Shown piece by piece: positions 10,901-23,410 of a stretch of DNA of 64,000 bases. The DNA comes from Jackrogersella multiformis (Eukaryota; Ascomycota; Sordariomycetes; Xylariales; Hypoxylaceae). The notes beneath the pieces are model-generated. The model made no database searches. It was not told the DNA's origin and saw nothing but the letters and a program-made list of their open reading frames with translations. The first letter of the stretch is position 1. The number at the start of each line of letters is the position of its first letter. Both the position numbers and the translations under genes were made by a program. Location of the stretch: NCBI GenBank assembly GCA_902806575.1, contig CADCXD010000001.1, forward strand, positions 4,712,001-4,776,000. Direction: 5' to 3'.

Positions 10901-13900
10901 CCCCGTGGCTTTCCAACTCGAGTTGAGGTCGCAGCTGTGGGTCGTATGCCTTATCAGGGACGAAGAGCTTGATTAAGGCCACAGAAACGTGAACCCAAGA
11001 ATTTGCAAGGTAAGTACGACGGCTGGCAGAACCTCTAGATCCAATTCGGCATGCAAGAGCGGGAATCAAGTGATCAGTGAAAATCTGAGATTCCTTGCCG
11101 CTAGGTATCGTCACATTCGGCAGAAGTTTGTCAATATTGAACGACAAACCTTGCGCATTTAACATGATAGAAAGGGGCTCATCCAGTGTGGCAAACGCAT
11201 CCTCAGCTGAAGCGAATGCTGCAGCCAAAGATGGGGCACAAACATCAATTACCTCCATCATGAGGTGCCAGAGGACATCACCAAGCTCGTCAAGTCTGTT
11301 AGCCGTAATTGCTTCTGTGTGCGAGCAGACTTGCTTTGCGAGGACTGGCAGCTCCGCTTCAAGTGAAGCCAAAGAACTCAAGCTTGCCGAATCAAGAGCC
11401 TCGAGTTTTGATAAGATCTTAGCAGATAGGTTCTCGTCCCAGTGCTGCCGCTGGCTATTTTCGCTAGATAGATTCTCCATCGATAGAAGGAGTTTTGACG
11501 TGTCAGAAGCACTACTGACACGCATCTGAGTAACAAGCGGAATATTGGATAATAAGACTATTTCATTCGATGTCAGTGGTAGCTCGATTTGACGTGACAT
11601 GGAGTCGAGTACGACAATTTGTCTCATAGTTTCGAATTCAGCAGTCATGAAGGGAAGAGTTGCAGCGTCGTTGTCGGCCAGTTTGTTGAGCAACTGATCA
11701 ATTTCAACTTTCAGCGCCCCTAAGAGATCCTCCACGTTCGGCCTGCTCTGCCGAATAAGCTGATATACCTTTATGAATGAGTCCATTATCGTAGAAAGAT
11801 CAGACGGCGTGGCCTTAGATTGCCACTTGACAGAATCAAACTGCGAAGCCAGCTGCTCCATGTGGTAGACATTGTCCAGAAGCGATTTGTTCCCGATTGG
11901 AATCGGCCTTAAAACCTTCCAAAGGGTTTCCATGCTTAAGCCTGTAGTTAGCTTGAATCCGGAAATAAAACACTCATCCAATCCCTTGAGAATACGCGAT
12001 GCGAATTCACGCGTCTGATCATCTGTAGTACGAGACATATGACTGGATAACATATTTGATACGATACTCAGATGAGCTTGGAAGGACGCTTCATCAAAGC
12101 GAGGTGCAGATAGATATCTAACTGTCCTCCACCAGTAATGTACAAGGTCTCGGAAGAAGTATTTTCGATCCTAGTCTCATTAGCATCTACGAAAGTAGCT
12201 CTTGAATTGATAAGCACTTACCTTCCACGAGTTAGGATTTGAGAACAGTGAGCGAAGAAACGAATCGATTTCTTGTAAAACGCCGACAGCGAACTTGGCC
12301 GCCCCTACAGTGGAATCTTTTGACACTGCAGCAACGCTCCCGGCGACAAGCGAGCGTTGAAATCGATTCAATTGTGATACCTGTTTACCAGTGCCATGAG
12401 TCTTCTCGAGCTCTACTTGTCTCCAAGCATCGATAATTTCAATGTATAGTTCATAACAAGCTGCTAACCAGAAAGGAAGTTGAGATGAGCTTCCTTGGAG
12501 CAAGGGAATCATCACCGAATTTTGTAATGGGTGTAGGGGCTAAAGAAGTATTAGTCGAGTCAATCAGAAAGCCACGATTAAAAGGAGAGACTGACCTGCA
12601 TATTTTCAAGACCTGGCGTAATGGCTGACAACAGGAGATACGATTGGCGGATTGCATTTTGGATCTCAGTCAAGATGGGTGACCCAAGAAAAGAGGTGCC
12701 TCCATCCCGAATAGATTGAACACTGTCCCTGGCATTTTCCAGGAGGGGCAAATCACCAAATGCCAGGCAATCTACAGCTATAGAGCGTGTCATTATCCCG
12801 TGGGTAGCGTCGGAGGACACCGATGAGAGTAGTTCATATCTCTTCAAACTTGATTCTACCTCACTGACCCTGCTTCGCCAGGTTATCGAAGCCGAGCTAT
12901 GCGGCTCGATGTATATCTCAATCGCGCGGTTCCTCATTGCTCGTGAGAGTTCCCCATAGCGAGGGTCTACAGTCAAAAACACTCTGAAATCAGGATGTGG
13001 CTTGATGACTCGAGGTTCACCGTTTGGACCGCAATGCTCGTTAATGATTAAGCAACCATCCGGTTCGAGTAAGGAGTTCAATCGGTCGAGGACGGAAGCG
13101 TTGCAAAGGTTTGCGTTGTCGAGCACTAACCAATGTCCTTTCTGAAGAGCTTGGACAATAATGCCATCCAACCACTCAAATCTAGGATTTGAGATGCCAG
13201 TCGGCCGTTGAAGAAGCGTACGCACATTGGAAAGCATAGTCGCCAGGTCTGTATCTGCTGAGATCTGACCCTGAAGATTTTCGATGTGATCCAGCAGATT
13301 TTGACGTTCATCTATCTGGTCCTTCATAGAACCAAGAAGATTTAGCAAATCGACAGCCGCGTCAGGAACGCCTTCGACCAAGGCGGCCACAGTTGACATT
13401 TGTAAGGCTTCTTGTAGTTCTCTCAGTGCAGTATTTATATCACGCATAGGGTCAGATTGTTCAAACCCCCCAACAAGATCCATGGCATCTATGTCCGCGT
13501 TCATAGGAAATGTAACAAGTGATTTACCAGACGACGCAGCGACGTGCTGTAGGAGTATTGACTTTCCACAACCCGATGGCCCTACAAGAATGCATGGGAT
13601 ATTCTGTTTAATGCAGATCAAAAGGGACTCTATCTCCATGAGCCGAGGGACAACCTCCATGCTAGGAAACTGTGCCGGCTGGACGAGCTGATTCCGCCGT
13701 ACCAGCGCGAGCCCAACCTGAAGCGAAGAAGAACACATGTTATGGTATAGTTGGTGACCTTTTGGTGGCGCCTCGAATGCTTCAGTGAAAAGCTTGTCTA
13801 CTTCGAGTCTATCCCTCTCTGTTCGGAAACGTTGCCGGATTGCTATGTTTAGGAAATCGTCGACCTTGCCAGTACCAAGTAAAGGATCCGGAGACGTAAG

Positions 13901-16900
13901 GAGGTGTAGCCAACGAAGAGTATCGCGAAGATTGAATTCCCATGGACTACCTTGTGACCCAAAAGCTCTTTCGACAAGAATGCGCGATTCGAGGCTAGAG
14001 ATGAAATTAATCATTCGTCGAACAGTCTTGACGGGAACCGCTGGAAAGTTGTGTTGAGCAATCAGTAAGAGATCTTCTTCGCTGAATACATCGGCATATA
14101 CGACGATAAAGCGATTGACAAAAGAGCTGGGCAGGCCTTTTCTTCCACCACCTTGATGATGTGGATTTTGTGCTGCAAAAAGACGGAAGTCGGGATGTCT
14201 CTTGAAAACTTGATCGAGCTCAGAAACATAGACTTCTCCTCGATGATCAAGACACGCATTGAGACCTTCTAGAACAGACTGGGATGCCAGATTCATCTCA
14301 TCCAGGAGTACCCATTCCCCATTCTGCATGGCACGAAGAAACGGGGCGTCTCTCCAGGCAAAGTGACCAGCTTCGGCTCCTTCAATTGGCACGTCGGTCC
14401 CGAAAAGGTCCATAAGGTCAGTTTGATCGGAAAGGTTGATTCTTGTCAAAGACCGCCCACATGCTCGAGCAAGAGCACTAACCAGTGTCGTTTTCCCTAC
14501 ACCTGGACTACCTTCCAACAGGATAGGCTTTTGCACTTGGAGAGCACGAATAATTCTCATCGCATTCAACATAGTAGTGGGTGCATGCAAGGCAAATCCT
14601 GCTTCGAAGTTCTCATTGGCGGTACGTTCAATAGAGAAGCCACCGATCCGCAGTTTGTCGTCGCTTACTGTCAACTGCAATGGTGCCCGATATACGGCGG
14701 TCGCGTCACATCCAAGAAGCTCGCTCAGTTTGTCTAAACATCTTTGTCGCTGGGTATCCATACTCTTAGGTTCGATCGCAATCAATGCGGATGGGTTCGC
14801 ACCGAGAGTATCAATGAAAACGGTTGCCGCTCCCTGGATCACGGAAGATGCTACGTTTGGGTCAGTGCTCTCATTGACGAACTTGACCCAAACCAGAATG
14901 TCTCTGATGGAAAATGCTGTCGAGGCAGTAGACCGAAAGTGCTGCCCAAACCAATATGAGAATTCGACGATGGTTTTAGAGAAGGATTGAAACTCGGGTC
15001 TTAGTTTTAAGGAGACGATTTGCAATACATCTTCATTTTCCAATAGGGGCGCCACCCATATTTCGGTAAACCGATTCCTTAGCGCCGGTGAGAGCTCCTT
15101 CTTGCCAAAGTCGCCGCCGGGGTTCATAGTTGCTAGAAACTGAAAGCCATCGGAAGCCTTGATGAATGAATCATCGATTCCCTTCTCTGCAAGGAGCAAT
15201 GAGCGCTGAGGCTCCAGGACAGAGTTCAGTCTCTCTAGGACAGAATCTTCCGCCAGAGATATTTCATCGAGGAGAAAAAATTGACCATCTCGCATAGCAT
15301 GGACCAAACTCCCGTCTGCCCACTCAAAAAGAGCCTTGCTTTTGACTTCGTTGTCGGAGATCCTCTGCTGCAGATCAACTGGCACCCTTAACCGAGTTGA
15401 TACATCCAGGGCGTGGTATTTCTCTAACAATATTTCCAAGCTGCCTTCTGTCGCTTGACCAAGTTGCTGTAGAGTATTAACAAGGTCTTTGGTCAACACA
15501 TCCACAATGGCACCTCTGTTCCTGATCGGCCGTTGTGATCCGATGAGATCGCCTGTTTCGGTGTTTTGGTGGGCATTGACAATGTGCAGTTCCTTGCCAA
15601 GGGATTCAGCTAGAAGCTGGCAGACAGTTGTTTTGCCGCAACCGGTCTCTCCAACAAGAAGTACCGGCTCATTGTGACGAAGCGCACTTGCAACTAAGAC
15701 ATACAGGCGCCGCATAGCGTGAGTCCAGACGACACCTTGGCCGTTGTTTGGAGGTTGTGTTCGGAGATATGGTGATCCGTGAATATCGTAGAGTTCGTTT
15801 TGGTCGATCTTGACTTTGAAAACAGTCTCGATCACTTTCTTGACAGCCATCCTTTCTTCTTCATTTCGAACACGTTCAGCAAGGAGCATAAATCCATTAG
15901 CTGCTATCTCCTCTCGAGTCTCAGCTCCTCTCAGGGCCCATCTAAAAAGATCTCTTAATGTCGCAAAGCTGTCCTTATTTTCAAACAGTCGACTATTCTG
16001 GCGTAACCTTGAGAGCTCCTTGTACACATTAACTATCCGCTTGCAATCGGAAGGGGCAGTGTACAAGCTACGCTTCTGTAGGATGATCTCAAGCTCATCT
16101 TCCGGGATGTCGTCAAAGTGAAGCTCGAGGAATCTGTTACGAAAGGCACGTGAAAGTGCTTTTCGGCCCCCGTATAAGCCAGGTGGATTTTGAGTTGCAA
16201 ATAACATGAAGTTTTCATGCGGATGTACAACCTCCTGGGTCTCGGGTATTAGCAGTTCACGATTGTCATCAAGAAGACGATTCAGTGCTTCTAAGACGTC
16301 AGTTGGTGCGAGATTAAGTTCGTCAAGCACGATCCAATGCCCCTGGCGGAGTGCCTGTACTAATAATCCCTCCTGAAAGTGTAACTTTCCACCAGCGTCG
16401 GAGACGTAGGTTCCTAGGTATTCTTGAAGATCCGTGTGCTCGTGGTTGTTTATTCGCACAAATTTGTTACCGCTGAAGTTGGCAAGATACTCAATCATAC
16501 TCGTCTTGCCCGCCGATGTAGGACCCTGTATAAGAATTGGAAAGCGCCTAGTCGAAGTAGCCCTTACTAGATTCAAGAGATTGCGCTCAACGTAAGGTGT
16601 GATGATGTAGTCAGTTCGTTCGATAGGGGTTTCGTCTCCCTGAAGTAACCAATAGTGGCGGTCCCTACTCTTATTCACAAATTTGACGTATTGTCTTCCG
16701 TCATTAGGATGCTTCGGTGGTTGTGAGAGTAGCGACCTAGCACCACCATGTTTGTCCAGGAGGTGATGGTGAATCAATGGCACGAGCGTCTCCTCGGATG
16801 CTCTGTCCAGCAATGTTAAGAAACCCATAGAGAAACCCTCAAATAGAGCCCGCCGGAGACCATAAAATGGAGAAACGTCGTTGACGTAGCTCAAAACACG

Positions 16901-19807
16901 AGTCAATGTTCGCAAGCTGAAGTGAGGTACCTCATTAGCCCCATCAACCAAACGTTTCTCCTCTGCGCGCGTTTTGGTGTTCAGATAAAGTCGCGCAATG
17001 TCATCCGCAGCTTGCTCATCCTTGGCGCTTCTCCCACTCAGATAGGCCTTGATAATTGTGAGAAGATCCTTCAGGTCCTTGTCTGGACTACTGACGTAGA
17101 ACTCCGTAAACCGTGATCTGAGACCGAGTGGAAGGTCTCGTTTACCGATATCCGTGGCTGGGTTCATGGCGCCAAATATGCGGAAGTCAGGATGTGCTTT
17201 AACACGTTCGATTTCGCCAGTCTCCGACAAAAGGATGGATGGCTCGTCATTGGGGCCAGATGTAAGCAGGTCTGCTATACTCTCCAATGTGTCAGGCGAT
17301 GCTAGGTTGATTTCGTCTAGTAACACCCAATCTCCGTTTCTTGCGGCTTTGATGATATTGCCTTCGACAAAGGCAAAAGCAAAACTTCCTGAGCCTCCCG
17401 AAATTTGTACGTCAAATTGTTCTAGGCTCTTGGAAAAGGCTTCCCAGCGCGATTTTAGATCAAGAAGTGACTGCAGCCTCGACTCTACCCTACGCCTCTT
17501 TACAACTGGCCCACCTTCAGAGTCACCATTACTGCGGGCTTCGGCCTGAGTCCGAAGTTCGCCTACGATTTTATTGAACATCTTCGGTGCTTCTCGCCAG
17601 AGCTTCGATACCCTTGTCCATTGTCCTTTAGCAGTGCATTTGCCGATCTGCTCCAGATATTTCTGATTTTTCGACGCAGAGATTCCGGTCGAAGCAAATA
17701 GATCTTCGAATTCTTCTTTCAGGGGTACGGCTAGACTCCGCGCATTAACCGGCTTGAAGCCTCCAAGGAGATCTCCAACCTCGCTTTGCTGCGACAAGTT
17801 AACAGCCACCAGCTTATGGCCAAGAGATTCAGCTAGCTGCTGAATAACAGTTGTCTTTCCGATACCAGTCTCGCCCACGAGAAGCACAGGCTCGCGCAGC
17901 TTGACAGCCATGGATATCTGCTCGAGGAGCCGTCTGGAGTGGCTAGTGCTCGCGAAGGGTCTTTTGGATTTTACCACTCTGTTAGCATGTTTCCTTCTAG
18001 TCAACATAACCCTTCCGACTTTGAAACTACTGGAGTTCTCTTCTATCTGCGGCACGTGAGCTTTGAGATAATGCTCTATGAGTTGTTGGGAGAGGTGCAT
18101 CTCTTCCGCGATGCAGCTGACGAGAGCGGCGCGTGCTTCCGGTCTAGGAAGGCTACCACAGAAGCAATCAACTGCGTCCATGAACATCCAATCTCTCGTT
18201 GTCTCAGTTATAGGTTCATCGCCAGTTTTGCATCCCGAAGCGACTAAAGTTTCCTTGAGACGACGACACCATTTTAAAACGTCTCGAGGCGTGACCGAAC
18301 GCTCTACTATGCTTCTACCAGCAATTCTTGCAGATGAGAGACTTGATAGATTGCAAAGCCGCCTGTATACCGCCATTATCATCGGCGTGTATCTGTGTAG
18401 CAGAGGGTAACTCCCAACAATGATCTGTTGCAGTTCATCAGGCGGAGGAATTTTCACATTCGACAGGTTCCAGAATCGTTGCCCCAGCATACTAGGGAGG
18501 CTCTCGTGCCCATTCATTCCTCGGGTGGTTCGAACAGTCGCAAAGAGCCGGAAACTACTTGAAGCCTCCACCGTTTCCCCACGGCTAGGAATGAGCAACT
18601 TGCCATGTTCCACGAGTGGCAGCAAGGTACTCATCACTTCATTCGGGGCCCTATCCAAGTCCTCGATCAGGACCCATCGACCCTCACGGACTGCTGTAGT
18701 AAGGACGCCAGGTCTCCAGGAGAATGAACCAGGTTTGGAACCAGTGGAGTATAGACCGATGAGCATTTTAGCGTCAGTCTGCTCGTTGAGATGCAACGTC
18801 ACCAAGCTTGACTCCACGCCAAGCTCGCGGGCAAGATCATGTACAATGGATGTCTTCCCAGACCCGGGAAGCCCATGCAGGAGTATCGGTCCCGATTTCT
18901 GAAGATTCCGTGCGAGGTTCTCTAGATTAGTTAAGGTGGTTTGGGTGTGTACCAAGCTGGACGGTAAATGGGGCTCGCCATTTGGTCGAGGAAGAATCGT
19001 TTTATTATATTGAGCAACTAACTTGGTGAGCTGCTGGAGAGGGATTCGTTCTCCCGTAAAGTTCCCGGATCCGGTCTGTAGTTTGAGTCTAGACTTGTCT
19101 AACTTTTCGGCTCGTTGACGCTCGAGCAAGGATAGAAAAGTGTAGTTAATTTGAGTCCCGTCAAAATCACCAGCTAGGGATTCGCCTTCTTTGATATGTT
19201 GGTGAATGAGTTCTTCTAGTTTGCGGTCGGAAGCATTAAGCTGGCAGCAAAAGACCCTAATAGCAAGGTACCTAACCGGCGCATAACAATGCTTAAACAG
19301 GGCTTGTATTCTAGAAGGCAGAACCAATTGACTAAAGGTGCTCTTATCGAAGTTGAGTAACCTCCAGAATGCAAGTAAACTCTGTAATAAATCCGATTTA
19401 GAAGATTGTTGGAAATCAAGCAAATTTAGTGATTTGATCTGGAAAAGTGAAAGTGGTGAGCCGGAACGATGTATAAGTGAGGTCTCACTTATATACTGTT
19501 CTAAGAAAACAGATAAGTGCGGCGCAAACGGGAGGACTCTCGCAAAAGATGCGATGATGCTATCGTCCTGGCCTAAAAGTCGCGGCTTCAGTAGCCATCT
19601 TGCGCATATGTCGGCGAATATATTCTCGAAGTGGACGAATATGGACTCAGTAATGTGAGGTATCAGCGCCGCCGCAGCAATGGCATCGAGAAAATCCGCA
19701 GGGGTCTGGCCGCGAATTATCTCTAATAAGTCGAGTGGTAATGCGTCTAACAGCTTCTTTTCAGTTAAGAGCTGGCTTCGCTGCGGGCTTACATCGATCG
19801 CCGCCAT
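4956..19807 (-). CDS. MDN1: Midasin (Rea1), giant dynein-like AAA+ ATPase of 60S ribosome assembly
   Basis: Midasin removes assembly factors (the Ytm1 complex and Rsa4) from pre-60S particles in nucleolus and nucleoplasm. Exons 19807-12596, 12539-12222 and 12170-4956 give 14,745 nt, 4914 aa, matching the about 4910 aa of yeast Rea1. The 56 nt and 51 nt introns splice in frame. Six Walker A motifs are visible: GLPGSGKT (about residue 312), GETGIGKT (646), GPTSAGKT (1096), GETGCGKT (1387), GSPGVGKT (1766) and GPSGCGKS (2076), each with a Walker B such as VLLDEINLA. A long helical linker follows to about 4080. Then comes an extreme Asp/Glu-rich segment (about 4080-4600), and finally a VWA/MIDAS domain with intact DDSKSM (about 4705) that grips substrate UBL domains. 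It is divergent from bL12m. No broken motif was seen. Confidence 0.97.
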
Positions 19808-20200
19808 GGTTTCTGGGGAAATATAATGTTTTATCGTTTTATGTTGAGATAATGTGAATTATTCATTAACTTGGGTTGGATCTAATCTGTACACCAAAAT
19901 GCTTTGCGATAAACTCGATAGCGACTGGCGACTGCCATAACTTTTTCTGCCGCTTTAAAAATTTAGGCGGTGAGAAACCCGGAACGGACTTGCCTGATGC
20001 CGACACTACCAGGGTCCCACAAGTCCCACAAGTCCCCGCTGGAAGCTGGAAACTGCTCAGGTGGAAACTGGCAGGGGACGGCCGAAGCTTTACCAGAGTA
20101 AAATAAAAATGAAATGCTGCATCGAAAATCTTTAAAAAGGGCATCACGAGATTAACCGTACCACTAAACTAAAGAGTCAATTCGCGATTCGGTCCACACA
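19808..20200. promoter_or_regulatory. Divergent promoter of midasin and mitochondrial bL12
   Basis: A 393 bp spacer separates two divergent start codons. It contains aaaaattt at 19957-19964 inside a short ccgc/gcgg inverted repeat; this resembles the RRPE element of yeast rRNA-processing genes. A 9-bp direct repeat (gtcccacaa, two and a half copies) lies at 20013-20036. Both are by-eye matches only. Regulation by an RRPE-binding factor is inference. Confidence 0.4.
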
Positions 20201-20848
20201 ATGTCCGCACCTTGCAGATACGCAGCTCGAAGCTGCGCGCGATCAATTCGCCCCAGCAACAGCAACCCTTTCCGAGCCTCGGCCTCGTTCGTTCAAATTC
20301 AACCCACAACTCCTTCGATACAGCGACGGCACGAGTCCACAGCAGTAGAGACGAACCCCAAGATCGTCGGTATTGTCGACCAGATTAGTCAATTGACTCT
20401 CCTCGAGACTGCCTCCTTGGTTACCAGCTTAAAGGTTGGTCCTTGCTATACTATATTATATTATACCTACCTATAAGGAGCACGTTCGAAGGGGCTCCTG
20501 ATGTACTAATTTTCACTTCCAATCTAGTCGCGACTCAACATCCCCGACCTACCTATTGGCGGCTTTGCCGCTCCGGCTGCTGCGCCCGCCGCGGCGGAGG
20601 AGGCGGACGAGCCTGCGCCGGCTGCTCAGGAGAAGACGCTGTTCAGTATCAAACTGCAAGCGTTCGACGCCGGCGCGAAGGCGAAGGTGATCAAGGAGGT
20701 AAAGAGCCTGTTAGGGCTGAGCTTGGTAGACAGCAAGAAGTTCGTAGAGAGCGCGCCCAAGATATTGAAGGATTCGGTGCCGAAGGACGAGGCCGAGAAG
20801 ATCATGGCCACGATGAAGGAGCTAGGCGCTACCGTGACTATGGATTGA
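20201..20848 (+). CDS. MNP1: Mitochondrial ribosomal protein bL12m (L7/L12 family)
   Basis: bL12 forms the flexible stalk of the large mitoribosomal subunit that recruits translation GTPases. Exons 20201-20434 and 20528-20848 join in phase 0 to give 184 aa. The 93 nt intron has an unusual GTTGGT donor, a normal ctag acceptor and a pyrimidine-rich end. The N-terminus is an Arg/Ser-rich presequence ending near RRHES. It is followed by the helical dimerisation segment (VGIVDQISQLTLLETASLV), an Ala/Pro/Glu hinge (AAPAAAPAAAEEADEPAPAA) and the compact C-terminal domain beginning EKTLFSIKL and ending LGATVTMD. The order and length match mitochondrial L7/L12 proteins. It faces away from midasin and converges on the ketopantoate-reductase-like gene. 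Confidence 0.95.
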
Positions 20849-21328
20849 TCGATCTAACAATGGAAGGGAACATTAAAGAATTATGTGTATACATGTAACC
20901 TATCCTGTATAACAATACAAGAACTCCGGAAAGCCCCTGGAATATCGGTCTAAGATGGCTGGTGTCGGTGTCGGTGCCGGTATACTCTCATGCGTTCAAA
21001 TACATATCTACCTAGCCTAGGTATTTGACGATTGTTCACTTTTGAAGAAGAGACATATTAGCAAGCAACGTGCTATTCTATCATTAAACCGAAGAATCCG
21101 TACGAGGAAGTTCCTTAGTGAATAAACATATTTCAGCTAGACTCTGGATATCTGTTATCTTCTAAAGTGAGATATGCCGAGACCAGTACACTTCAACTAA
21201 TCTAATGCTATACTACCCCTTTTCTCTCCCCCTTTACGTCACACAAGACAATATATATCTACCCATTCTAAGGACATCTCCTTTACAATTCCGTACCACC
21301 CTCTAGATCCCCCTCCTACTTTTTCGCG
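20849..21328. other. Convergent 3' spacer
   Basis: This stretch holds the expected 3' untranslated regions of bL12m and the reductase-like gene. A small ggtgtcggtgtcggtgccgg microrepeat lies near 20,960. No gene was seen. Confidence 0.5.
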
Positions 21329-22420
21329 TTACTTTTTCGAGAAACTCTCACTAAGCCCATTCGCCAGCACGTAAATAGTCGTAAGCATGGGCACGGCGAG
21401 CCCCTTCTTCCTAGCCAGCCTGACGACATTGCCGACGATAGCGTCGACCTCCAGGGTCCTAGCCTCCAGCGCGTCCGCCAGCATGGAGACCTGCACGCCG
21501 GGCAGGTCCCTCGCGGCGGCCCTGCCGATCTGGAAGTCCACCAGCTGCTCGTCCACGTCCGCGTACCCGTGGGCCTGCGCCGCCGCCGCGATCTCCAGCA
21601 TCACGTCCCTGATGAACGACAGCCCGTCTCCCATCCCGTGCCCCTTAACCTCTCCTTTAATATCGCCTTTAACCTCTCCCTTGCCATCATCCTCGCCCCC
21701 CTCCTCGCACGACCCAATCCCCAACCCCGCATTCGCATCCATGAACTCGCGATCCCGCAACCTCGTCAGCGCGCACACGGGGTTCCACGCGGCATTAACC
21801 AGGAGCTTCGCCCACCTCTCGCGCTGGACATCCCCATGCAGCGTGGCCGTCGCGCCGCCCCTCCCCAGCAGCTCCACGAACTCCTTCGCGGCCGTCTTAT
21901 GCTCGTGGCCGGCCGGCAGCGCGGCGGGGTACGTGCCCACGTGCAGGACCTCGACCTCGCGGTGGTGCACGACGGCGGGCCGGACCTGGGAGGCGGGGAA
22001 GTAGGCCACGGCGCTGAGCACGGGGTTGGCGGGGAAGGCGGCGGCGAAGTCGCGCTCGACGGCGATGCCGTTCTGGATCAGCACGATGGCCGTCCGGCCC
22101 GGCGTCACCGCCGGCGCGATGAGCTGCGCTGTGGATGGGGTTGTGGGGATCGCCTTGGCGGCCACGACTACGAAGTCGAAGATCACCGGCTCCTGTTCCT
22201 GTTCCTGGTTCACGGCCTCGGCGACGGAGCGCGCGACGCGCGGCCGGAAACGCAGGTTGTCGCCCCACACTTTAGAGTGGATGGTGAAGCCGTCGCGCGA
22301 CGCGGCCTCGTAGTTGGACCGGCAGACGGCGGTGACGTTGGCCTCGCCGACGGCGTTGGCGAGCACCCAGGCGTAGCACGCGCCGAGGCTGCCGGTGCCG
22401 AAGACCAGCGCTTTCGGCAT
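21329..22420 (-). CDS. 2-dehydropantoate 2-reductase (ketopantoate reductase, ApbA/PanE) family protein
   Basis: Family members reduce ketopantoate to pantoate with NADPH in pantothenate/CoA synthesis, but fungi carry several paralogs with unknown substrates. A single 363-aa exon begins MPKALVFGTGSLGACYAWVL, a Rossmann loop at the very N-terminus. FVVVAAKAI and LIQNGIAVE (about residue 113) match the NADPH/substrate-binding Asn segment. WAKLLVNAAWNP (about residue 205) contains the conserved Lys and Asn of the family. The C-terminal helical ApbA_C domain follows. Between about residues 233 and 265 there is an Asp/Glu/Gly/Lys-rich insert with a repeated GEVKG/GDIKG unit, which makes the protein longer than the usual about 300-320 aa. 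True pantothenate biosynthesis versus paralog cannot be decided here. Confidence 0.85.
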   Translation of the reverse strand: MPKALVFGTGSLGACYAWVLANAVGEANVTAVCRSNYEAASRDGFTIHSKVWGDNLRFRPRVARSVAEAVNQEQEQEPVIFDFVVVAAKAIPTTPSTAQLIAPAVTPGRTAIVLIQNGIAVERDFAAAFPANPVLSAVAYFPASQVRPAVVHHREVEVLHVGTYPAALPAGHEHKTAAKEFVELLGRGGATATLHGDVQRERWAKLLVNAAWNPVCALTRLRDREFMDANAGLGIGSCEEGGEDDGKGEVKGDIKGEVKGHGMGDGLSFIRDVMLEIAAAAQAHGYADVDEQLVDFQIGRAAARDLPGVQVSMLADALEARTLEVDAIVGNVVRLARKKGLAVPMLTTIYVLANGLSESFSKK

Positions 22421-23410
22421 GGCTTTGGATTGGATTTTTGCGAGGGGGGTGAGAGTTGGACTTGTGAAAAAAGGTGACGATGAATCAAGTCTGTTTTCTT
22501 TCTTATATGCCTAGGTATTGACAGTCTTGTAGCGTACCAGTTTAGATAGGGCACCTACCTAGGTAGGTAGGTAGGTTGAATGCCACCATGTATAAAGTGG
22601 ATATTTCAAGGCCGAGAACTTCACTCTTCCAGATAGGGATTATCCTACGATATTATAATAATATAATACCAACACATAGTTAGAACATAACTTAAGTGAA
22701 GTCACTCATCATCGTAGGCCAGAAAGCAAAGTAACGCCACAATCCATATTGTATACAATATGGAACCAATGTAATTGAGGCATCATGAAGCGATCCATCT
22801 CCAACCAAACGAGACATGCTATGTAGAAATCAATCGCACGCAGCAATATCTCAACTCCGAACCAGCGTAGCCGGCTCAAGCACAATATCAATCAAGTCTC
22901 TTCATATAACGGGTGTAGAAGAATTCGCATCAGCCATGCCCCAATCCCTGAAATGCAATGCCATGCCGATCAAGCAGTGAAACTTAACCGTCCGTTCGTT
23001 TCATTCTTACAAATAATACCAACGCCGTTTTTCGATGCTGATTTTCCTTCCATCAAACGCCATGCAATGCATTACTGTTCCGCACAACGTTGGTGACCTA
23101 CTGTATGATTTATGGGAAGGCCGTCTTCGTGATCCAGACTGGCTATTGCTTTAGCAGCAGCAGCAGCAGTAGCCCGAGCTTCAGCAACAGCATCCCGAGC
23201 TTCAGCGACAGCAGCAGCAGCCCGAGCTTCCGCAGCAACAGCAGCCCGAGCAGCAGCTCTTCTTTCACGACGTCTACGGCGACCTGGAGTGTCAGGACGG
23301 CTGTACTTTGGTCGTATTCCATGAGTAATAGGACCAACAGAGCCAAAGTTGTCGGGGTTGAGGATGTAGTTTAACATGGTAGGGAAGCGTGAACGTCTTG
23401 GCGCCGCCTC
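22421..23410. promoter_or_regulatory. Spacer upstream of the ApbA/PanE gene and downstream of CTK3
   Basis: Both flanking genes are on the minus strand, so this 990 bp should hold the promoter of the reductase-like gene and the 3' region of CTK3. It includes a TACCTAGGTA palindrome with further ggta repeats (22,553-22,580), AT-rich DNA around 22,640-22,690, and the GCN-type minisatellite listed separately. Confidence 0.45.
23153..23257. repeat. Imperfect CAG-rich minisatellite, Ala/Glu/Arg-coding on the minus strand
   Basis: About four imperfect units share the core cccgagcttc flanked by agcagcag triplets. On the minus strand it lies inside a 101-codon open frame (23377-23072) that starts 34 nt beyond the CTK3 stop and reads as Ala-rich (AAAA, AEAR, AVAEAR). 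The frame has no recognisable domain; triplet composition alone can keep such a frame open. It may simply be 3' untranslated sequence of CTK3, or a small unproven gene. Confidence 0.6.

Noticed and set aside
12180..12515. Independent 111-codon minus-strand gene between two giant frames
   Set aside because: It is the middle exon of midasin; both junctions are in phase and the sum matches the known length of about 4910 aa.
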